DNA of 64,000 bases, taken from Neostapfia colusana. Taxonomy: Eukaryota; Streptophyta; Magnoliopsida; Poales; Poaceae. Numbering within the stretch: position 1 is the first letter of the stretch; every line of letters starts with the position of its first letter. Location of the stretch: NCBI GenBank assembly GCA_030760725.1, contig JASWHV010000005.1:94246622-94310621 (forward strand), read 5' to 3'. Both the position numbers and the translations under genes were made by a program. Shown piece by piece: positions 56,471-64,000 of this stretch. The notes beneath the pieces are model-generated. The model did not search any database. It was not told where the DNA came from and saw nothing but the letters and a program-made list of their open reading frames with translations.

Positions 56471-57807
56471 TGGAGAGGGCCCGACGCCGCCCGTTCAGTC
56501 AAGGGGACGTGGCACTTGCCCGGGAGTCGCATTGGGTGGTGCCGTGTTGTGCGGCACCCAATAGCACACATAAGGAACAATGTATTGCATAACACAATAG
56601 CGGAAGCTTACAAGTTTTTCTTTGTAAATAGTTTACATCAAGTAGCTACAATGGAAGTCTATAACAACTCACGTCGAATCACTAAAGAGCACTTGAGATG
56701 AAGTCCAGCCCGCGGACTCCTCTCGCTAGCAACACGAAGACAACAGCAGCGGCTGGGTTTTCCATGTGTTACGCGACACGGAAGTCTCTAAGTCTCACCG
56801 GACAACCTTCTTCTTAGCATCGATGTTAACCTGCAAAACCACTCATATAGCAAGCGTGAGCACATAGCCTCAGCAAGACTGATCCGTCTCTCCTAAGCAA
56901 GAAACTCTACATGAACGACAGTTGCAATAGGGTTAGCTAGATTTGCATAAAGGACTCACCTAGTGTAGATCCTTAACTTTACGATTCTAAGCCTCATTGT
57001 ACAGACCTTGAGCCGAACAGCATCGCAACTCCACAATCAAACAAGAAACGCTTTGTTGCGATGCTTCTTGTACAAAGTGAAAGTAAAGTTTAATGAGCCT
57101 ATCTCTAATTCAATCATGGTTGCAATACAAATTACATCACAGCCTTATCAAGTTCAAAAGATAACCAATTCAGTGGTTACTACGTCAAGACGCAGTTGGC
57201 AAGTGTGCTCATATAACCGCGAGCGACGGTGATTCGAATCAGTACACGTCCGGACTACACGACACGTACACCCGTACTCCGAGTTACCGGCAGCAACCTC
57301 AACTGACGTTGTACGCGGCAACCTTTCCCATGATCTTCCACACAGGACGCAATCTAACTGCCCTGAGTCCGCAAGCTCCATCAAGGTACATACCCGCAGT
57401 GGTATGTTCTTGAGCGAGTTACCTCCTGCTACCCTGACGCCGAAAGCCTAAGGCAGTTAGAAAAGTTCCAATTTGGATCTCCCAAGGTACATCGGTTTCC
57501 TGGGTCCCATATAGCCAGTATGTGCCCGGTACACAACTCAATCTTGTCCAACAGGGCCAAGCACGGACGGGCCTTAACCGACACAGGCAGGCTATGCACG
57601 CATGGTCCGCAGCCTGCTGCATCTAAACCTCCCTGCCCGGTCTTCATTTATTATGTGTGAACTTTCCTCATCATTTCTATTCTCGACCCGCTCCGAATAA
57701 ACCAACCCTAAACTCGCGAGTAGATTCCAACTACTCGACTTCTACCGGACCTTTCCTACTAACATTAGCGTAGCCAAATTCACTCGAGGAGGAGCTATGC
57801 TACCCTT
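56471..57807 (-). mobile_element. LTR G, 3' part (same family as LTR C)
   Basis: The minus-strand LTR end is placed at TGGAGAGGGCCCGAC (compare TGACGGGGCCCGAC for LTR I read in this direction). It carries the terminal hairpin at 56532-56561 and the stem-loop at 57717-57737. Sequence around 57740-57800 matches LTR C at 42774-42845. It is cut at 57807 by LTR J. TTTTA (56466-56470) would be its target duplication. The exact left boundary is uncertain by a few bases. Confidence 0.72.
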
Positions 57808-60800
57808 TGACACGACCCCACGGTCTTGTCGAGCCAGGATCACGCTGAGGGGTGCTGCGTTGCACAGCACCGAATAACACACATCAAAGGTACAAAGCGG
57901 AAGCAAAACTTTTATAACATAAAGCGGTTTATGAACATTTTTACATCAAAATAGGTCCAGTCTACACTCACGGGCGTAGACTACGCATCAAGTTCACGTT
58001 CAGCCCGTGAACGTGTCCTTGCTAGCACACACGCACACTAACACGGCGGCGTGCACGACTCCCACTCGACGGGGTTCCCCTCCTGGGGTTCCGTCTCCTC
58101 TTCGGGAGTCCCTTCCTCATAGAACCCTGCAAAAGCTTCAAACACAAGCAGTGAGCACGAAGGCTCAGCAAGACTGACCCGTCTCTCCTAAACATGGAAC
58201 TTCTACATGAGGGGTGATGGGTACAAGAGATAAAACAATTTGCAAAGGACTCGCCTAATTATTGGAACCTTACTTTCAAGTTTTAGCAGCAGGTTGTGGA
58301 GAACCTTACGCTAAGGCTCATGAGAGAGCCGCAATCAAACAAGAAACACATTTCTCTCATGTACTTTGCCCAAAGTTGAAAAGAACTTTAGTTAGCTCTA
58401 AACTACAACAAATCATTAGCAATCAAGTCCATCTTTCAATCAGCAACATTTTAACAAGTAAGTAGCCTGTTCTTTCTACGTCATGGTACAGTGAACAAGT
58501 GGTACTCACTGACCATGAGGGACGGCGATTATAATCGATTTACACCTGCAGGGTTACCCGAATAACCCGTCACGTACGCCCGTACTCGATGTTGCCAACA
58601 ACAACCATCACGGACGTCGTACGCGACCACCTTTCACCCGTCAGCCAAATGTTGAACCGGTCCAATTGTCCCATGCAAGAGGTCTCTGCACGTGCATCTC
58701 AGTGCCGCCAGCCGATTTACACCTCAAGCTCTCAACCTACCCTCTGAACGACCAGCTATGCCTCAACACCCAGCTACCCGAGTTACATCGGTTTCCCGGT
58801 TCCCATATAGCCGGTAGGTCTTCGGTACTGTTCTAGCTTGTTCAACAGGCCCGCACACGGCTCGGTCCTCAATCGACACAAGCAGAGCTACAGACACAGG
58901 CCCCAAAGTCCTGCTTCCCTTACTATCCGCTCGGTCTCATCTTTCTTGCCATGTGTATCATGTGCTATCTCTACCAGAGTCGAGTGCCTCTAGCCTATGC
59001 TCGCGAGTAGTTCCAACTACTTGACTTGTACCGAATCCTACCCTAACTTAGATTTGCAGTAGCTAATGGGGTTTGCAATCCTAAACCCAACCCATGGTTT
59101 TCTTGGCTATGCAATTGGGTTTTCAAACAAGACTCTAATGCAAGGAAATAAGTGATACTCAAAGAAAATGCTCAAAACAATAAAAAGTTGTAAATAAGTT
59201 AATGAAAACCGGAGCTTGCTTTGTTGCTCTTGGTCGTAGGCTAGCTGCTCCTCCGGGTAACGAAGTCTAGGACTTCGGGTTCCTCCTCGACCTTAGCGAC
59301 TACATGATATAAGAAGTACATGTATTAATTAAATGCATTTGAATTGAGTTTTAACTTTGTGAACCTTCTAAGTCTCACTAGACAGACCCAAAGACTGTGA
59401 AACTTTTACTGTGGCTTGGTTACAAACTAAACAGGGACTTGGTCAAGTTTTAGTTGCAGCAAAACTCATTTGAGCCCTACAAAATTAATTATGTACTTGA
59501 CATTAATTGAAGACTTTTAGGGTGTTCTAAGGATTTTCATGAAAGAAGCTATGACTTTCTGAAAACTAGATTTTCAGAGGGTTCTAATGGGGTTGGTTTC
59601 ACTTAATTTGAAGGTTCCTAGCTAAAGATATGAGCTAAACAATTTCAGAGAAAATTCTGAAAATGTTTCTGAACATTTTCTATTTTCTCTGGAACAGTTT
59701 CATTAATCACACCATTAGGTGGATCAAATTAGCTCAAATGGACCTGAAATTGTTATGGTAGTTCAGGGATATTTTGGTGAACATCCCAGCAAAATTTCAG
59801 ATTTTCCTCCAAGGCATTCTCCAGTTAAAATTCCACAACAGTTTAAATTTTAGGAATTAATTATGGAGAATCAAGGAGTTTCATGCAGTGAAACTTGATT
59901 TTCTGGAAAGTGCTCAAATAGTTGAAACCAACAAAATTTGGTTCACTTGATTTGGAGTTTCCTAGCCCAAGTTATGAGGATTTGAAGTTTGAATGAAATC
60001 TTGAAATCTTGGAAAAGTTTAAATCTGCCGGTGGGCCACGGGGACACGTGTTGCGCGCTGAGGCGTCGGCACACCGGAGTCTACGGGGTATTTGCGCACC
60101 AGCACACCAGATCCGAGCCGCAGCCCGATCCCGATTTAAAATATCTGCCGCTGACGGCTGGGGTCCACCCCCTTCGTCTACCTCCCACCACCCGCGCTCT
60201 GCCGCCGGGGTACCTCGCCGGAGAGCTCGCCGGCAGCCTCTGTGGAGCTCCAAGATTTCTGATTCCGGCCGCCCCTGCCTATTTTCACTCGGGGAACATG
60301 ATTCCGGGCTCAGCTCGTCATGAAAATGGCCGGCACATGGTCGGCGACGAGCAGCAGCCTCGGGAGAACTTCGGCCGTATTGCCCGTCCTCCCTAGCACC
60401 TCACCCGATCGAGCTAAGGGTCGTCGAGCATCAGTGGACCATAGGAAAGGTCGACATGAGCTCCACTGAGCTCGGGAAGGACGGTGTTAGGCTGTCACCG
60501 TGCGACCTAGGCCGGAAATTGGGATTTCTACTAAAACTTGAAGAACAGCGGTTTCCCTCCATGGTTCTTCGTGGTTCCTGCTCCTATGGACTCGTACGGG
60601 CAACTAGAAGTGATCCTCTCCATGAGAGGAGGAGTGATGCAGTGTAGCTTACGAATTTCCCCTGATCGGTGCCGACTCCACTTTAGCACACCGCCGCGAA
60701 AACACGAAATTCCGGCCTGAGCAGTGTTTGTCATGCCGCCGGAGCTTGCGGGAATGAAAGAGGGACTGAAGGTGAACCTCTTTGCTGTTCACAGCTCGGT

Positions 60801-61855
60801 GAACGGTGGGCTGTGGTCGCCGGAAGGATGATTCCCGCAGTGGCGGCTCGAGCTGAACCGGCAGAGGAAAGATCGCCTCGGTGGAGCTCGGGGAGGACTG
60901 CGCAGGGTCTGGAACCGACGTGAGGGTGTCGAAGATGGCTTGGCGCACCCGGTGCTGGTCTCAGATCGCCGGGAGGATCACTGGATCGGCCGAGCGATGA
61001 GGAACCGAAAGTTCACTCGGGCGTCAAGGAGTTTCAGTCTGTTGGGTGAGAGTGCGCCGATAGGGATGGGGAGCACCGGCGACTGCTCGGACGCCTAGAT
61101 AAAGGCCCCGGAAGTCGGTTCAGCGGCCGTGGCGGCAAGCAGGTGGTGGCGTGGTGGCCTCCCCTCGGTGGCGCTCTCGGGAGAAGCTCGGGGACCCGAG
61201 CACTGAAAATCCACTCGGTTAGATCTTCTCAGTGGCTGACATGTGGGTCCCAATTTTCTTTTAACCTCTAAAATTAACTCCAAATCACTGTTGTAAACAG
61301 TAAGCCCTAAACTGCCCATTGTGATTTGAATTATTCACCTCTGAGCCATTTGAATTGGTTAGAATTCAAATTGGGTTTGGTTTGGATAAATCAGCACATG
61401 TTCAGATTGAAATTCAAATAAAGTTTGAATTTGTCCCACTTAGCTCATGTCAAGATCAACTCCAAATGGAGTAAAAATTAGTGTGTGAGCTTACAAAAAT
61501 GTGCTGAGTAAGAATATGCCTCCCACTTTTGAATTTATGCGATCAAAACAGTTTGAATTTGCATTTGAGTTCAAACTGCCCTCTTTCTAGCTATACCCAA
61601 AATGACCTCAAAAAGGTTTTGAATTTGGGTGAAACTTGGCATGGACATTCCTAGCACTGAGTAGGAGTTTTCATATGCCCAGCCCCTGTATATCACATGT
61701 GGGAAATACCACTTTTGCAATATGTGAGTTTGTTCCCTAATGAGCATGTTGATGGTGGTTACTTGCTCTTCAAATGTGTTTATCAACTTGCTTCAAATGA
61801 GGTGTGTGTGTGGTGATGACACTTCAAGCATGTGTCAAAAACTGAGGCCCTTACA
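57808..61855 (-). mobile_element. 3' LTR of element J (4048 bp)
   Basis: On the minus strand it starts TGTAAGGGCCTCAG at 61855, directly after a polypurine tract, and ends ...GGTCGTGTCA at 57808. It is related to solo LTR S (same start, collinear interior), but with a different end. Its terminal hairpin (57851-57871) has the altered but still paired arms GGTGCTG/CAGCACC. The motif GGCTGACATGTGGGTCCC is at about 61233. GC-rich sequence at 60000-61250 holds ORFs without domains. Confidence 0.9.
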
Positions 61856-61868
61856 TTCCTCCCACCTT
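61856..61868 (-). promoter_or_regulatory. Polypurine tract of element J
   Basis: The minus strand reads AAGGTGGGAGGAA immediately before the LTR start, with the conserved GGGACGAGATTCTTTT just upstream. Confidence 0.9.
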
Positions 61869-61924
61869 AAAAGAATCTCGTCCCCAGATTATAAGGTGAA
61901 AATGAGAGAGAGGACGGTGGAGAA

Positions 61925-62813
61925 TTACCGGATATGCGACGTGAAAAAGTCGGGGTAGTTAGCGCGAAGAAATCCTTCGCTCTCCCATGTCGCTTCGTCC
62001 ACGGAGTGATTACTCCATAGAACTTTGTAGAACCACAACGTGCGGTTGCGTGTGGTTCGGGCTTTTTCGTCAATGATCTGAAACGGTTCCTCCCGATAGG
62101 TGAGATCCGGTTGCAGTTCTTCAATGTCCTCCAGCTGAACAGTAGTTGATAATTTGAGACACTTCCTCAGCTGGGAAATATGAAAGACGTCGTGCACACC
62201 GGAAAGTGCTTCTGGTAATCTCAGCCGGTATGCTACTGAACCACATCTTTCGGTAATCTAGAATCGACCGAGGAATCAGGGTACCAACTTCCCTCTCACC
62301 GCAAATCTGTTTACGCCCTTCATTGGAGACACACGTAGTTATACGTGATCCCCGACTTTGAACTGCAATGGGCGTCTTCTCTGGTCTGCATACTGTTTCT
62401 GGCGGGATTGGGCGGCTTTTAGGTTTGCTTGAATCAGCCAAACCTTTTCCTCTGCGTTGTTGACAAGGTCAATCCCGAAGGTAACCCTTTCGCCAGACTC
62501 ACACCAATTCAGTGGTGTGCGGCACTTCCTTCCGTATAGCGCCTCATAGGGCGCCATCTTTATGCTGGCTTGGTACCCATTGTTATACGAGAACTCGGCT
62601 AACGGCAAGTGATCATCCCAATTCTTGCTGTGGTTGATAGCGCAAGCTCGTAGCATGTCTTCTAGGATCTGATTTACCTGCTAGGTTTGCCCATCCGTCT
62701 GCGGGTGGTATGCTAAACTACGGATCAGCTTCGTCCCCAATGCAGCGTGTAGCTGCTCCCAAAAACGGGACACAAATAAAGTGCCCCGATCCGATATGAT
62801 GGTACGGGGTACG
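61925..62813 (-). pseudogene. Integrase core, GPY/F and chromodomain of element J
   Basis: Minus-strand order from 62813: SDRGTLFVSRFWEQLHAALG with the second catalytic Asp, HPQTDGQT followed by TAG at 62681-62683, exactly at the codon of the catalytic Glu, then VNQILEDMLRACAINHSKNW, MAPYEALYGRKCRTPLNWCE, a damaged GPY/F region with stops (62240-62290), and a chromodomain (REEPFQIIDEK, NRTLWFYKVLWSNH, DEATWESEGFL) ending SHIR-stop at 61925. The upstream part of pol is separated by LTR K. The element is dead in this copy. Confidence 0.9.
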
Positions 62814-63097
62814 TGAAAGTGCATCTAGGGTATCCCTTGTGGGTTTTGGAGAATTGATGACAAGCATATGAGATCCTAATGCAACTATTGAGATGATTGC
62901 AGGACAAACAAAGTGAACTAGCTCGGTGCACACAAAAAGGTGAAAAATAGAGTGGTGTCCGAAAAGGAAGATTTTAATGGAACTTAGAAGAGCAAAGTAG
63001 ATTTAAATGTATAGGGTGTGTATGAGAGACACATCCCAAGAGCTCATAAGTTTACGCAAGGGTAAGGGGTATAAAAATCAACTAAAATCCACTGGAC

Positions 63098-63352
63098 ACC
63101 GGACTAGTCCGTTCATGGACCGGACTAGACCGGTCAGCTTACTGGAATGCACCGGACTAGTCCGCTCATGTTTCCGTTGTCCTCTTTAGAGGACTGCGGA
63201 CTAGTCAGTCCATGGGATAGGACTAGTCCGCTAAACTTTCTGGAACCCCACTTCACATAGCACCGGACAAGTCCGGTTTTAGACCGGACTAGTCCGCTTA
63301 GCCCTGTGGAAGCAGACCGGACAAGTACGAATATACACCGGACTAGTCCGGT
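63098..63352. repeat. Cluster of about eight CCGGACTAGTCCGG-type palindromes in LTR K
   Basis: Copies or variants centre near 63105, 63126, 63157, 63201, 63225, 63269, 63290, 63322 and 63344. Core GGACTAGTCC; variants GGACAAGTCC and GGACTAGACC. Spacing is irregular (about 20-45 bp), so this is a cluster of sites rather than a simple tandem array. It ends about 35 bp before the TATA box. Confidence 0.85.
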
Positions 63353-63385
63353 ATTAGGTTTTACAATGGTAACCTTTCTGGAAAC

Positions 63386-63394
63386 CATATAAAT
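63386..63394 (+). promoter_or_regulatory. TATA box of LTR K
   Basis: CATATAAAT, about 570 bp into the LTR and just after the palindrome cluster. Transcription would begin about 30 nt downstream, near CCACGACCTTCC. Confidence 0.65.
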
Positions 63395-64000
63395 TGGTGA
63401 TCCACGACCTTCCAACACAGAGACACGACTCACAATGCTAGAAACTCAAACCCTAGCGCCGCCACCTGTCCCAAGAGCCCAAAAACACATCTCCCCACAC
63501 ATCTAAGGTGCGAAAAAGGTGAAAATCAATTAAACACTTGGATTTGGGATTGGGAGATCGTCGTTCCTTCGTTGTGAGCTCTTGGGGTTTGATCTCCCTA
63601 CACTCATATTCTGCATTATAATCTTTTTGAGTGTATTTGATCGCTTTTTCATTGTAATTCTCGTGGGAGTCCTCAACGTGTGAGGTTGCCCCACAAACTC
63701 GGTGATTACCCGTGCTAGTGGAGTCAAGTCGGCCTTGTGTGGTGACTTGAAGAGGGAAAGGGTTAGAGACCCGGCTCTGTGTGAGCTTCCTCAACGAGGA
63801 CGTAGATCTCTTGGTGAGATCGAACCTCGGTATAATTTGTGCCTCGCGTGCCTCTTTATTTTTGTTGATTAGAACATCTAGTTGCTAAACTTCATAATTT
63901 GAATTGCTAAGTTTCATTCACGGGCATAATCACACCTCACATTGTAAACTCAAAATAAAATAACCGTTGTTCTTATTTCTGCTTCTAAACAAGTTAATTT

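Larger units (their letters stand above)
62814..64000 (+). mobile_element. LTR K, Sirevirus-like Ty1/copia LTR, truncated by the window end
   Basis: It starts TGAAAGTGCATCTAGGG inside the integrase of J; GTACG (62809-62813) would be its target duplication. Starts of this form are common among grass copia LTRs. A cluster of CCGGACTAGTCCGG-type palindromes precedes a TATA box, the arrangement described for Sirevirus LTRs. No pol is visible before base 64000, so whether it is a 5', 3' or solo LTR is undecided. ORFs inside (for example 63134-63433 and 63453-63794) have no domain. Confidence 0.8.

Noticed and set aside
63098..63352. CRISPR-like or satellite array
   Set aside because: Repeats are short palindromes with irregular spacing inside an LTR promoter; there are no spacers of constant length and no cas genes.

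Overview
The window is wholly repetitive plant DNA. I find no host gene, rRNA or tRNA gene, CRISPR array or bacterial-type operon. It is a nest of LTR retrotransposons, nearly all Ty3/gypsy chromoviruses of the Tekay/Del type: an initiator-tRNA-Met primer site, LTRs of about 4 kb, and a polyprotein in the order gag, PR, RT, RNase H, INT and chromodomain. A plant RTE-type LINE and a Sirevirus-type Ty1/copia LTR are also present. GC-rich LTR promoters with the motif CCCACGTGTCAGC, which is common in grass promoters, suggest a grass (Poaceae). The species cannot be read from this.

Layout, left to right, with letters as names: F, start of a minus-strand LTR (1-914). It cuts the gag of B', a minus-strand element (gag 915-1322, leader to 2877, 5' LTR 2878-6839). 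B' sits in the 5' LTR of A, a plus-strand element (LTR remnant 6840-9605, leader, gag-less pol 11197-12272). The pol of A is split by I, the youngest-looking and most complete element (12273-30300, target duplication GCAAT). The 5' LTR of I holds a solo LTR, S (15310-19066, target duplication TTGGT). A resumes at 30301-32106 (pol) and ends with its 3' LTR (32172-36075).

A sits in a plus-strand LTR, B (36076-39128). B sits in a minus-strand LTR, D (39129-40104). D sits in the pol of C, a plus-strand element (pol end 40105-40457, LTR to 44093). C sits in the integrase of E, a minus-strand element spread over 44094-56470. E also carries an RTE LINE (45439-47511) and a plus-strand LTR, H (47802-50600). 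The 5' LTR of E is cut by G (56471-57807), G by J (3' LTR 57808-61855, pol to 62813), and J by K, a Sirevirus-like LTR (62814 to the window end). The inferred order E, C, D, B, A, I, S is a seven-deep stack.

Only I is close to coding-competent: its polyprotein has one frameshift and one nonsense codon. A, C, E and J carry many stops and deletions. The most interesting signals are non-coding. The last 1.3-1.5 kb of every Ty3 LTR, in families whose 5' halves differ, share small hairpins with 7-nt loops. Substitutions in their stems are mostly compensatory or G-U, and only when read on the element's sense strand. The leaders carry further inverted repeats. All coordinates and alignments were made by eye.
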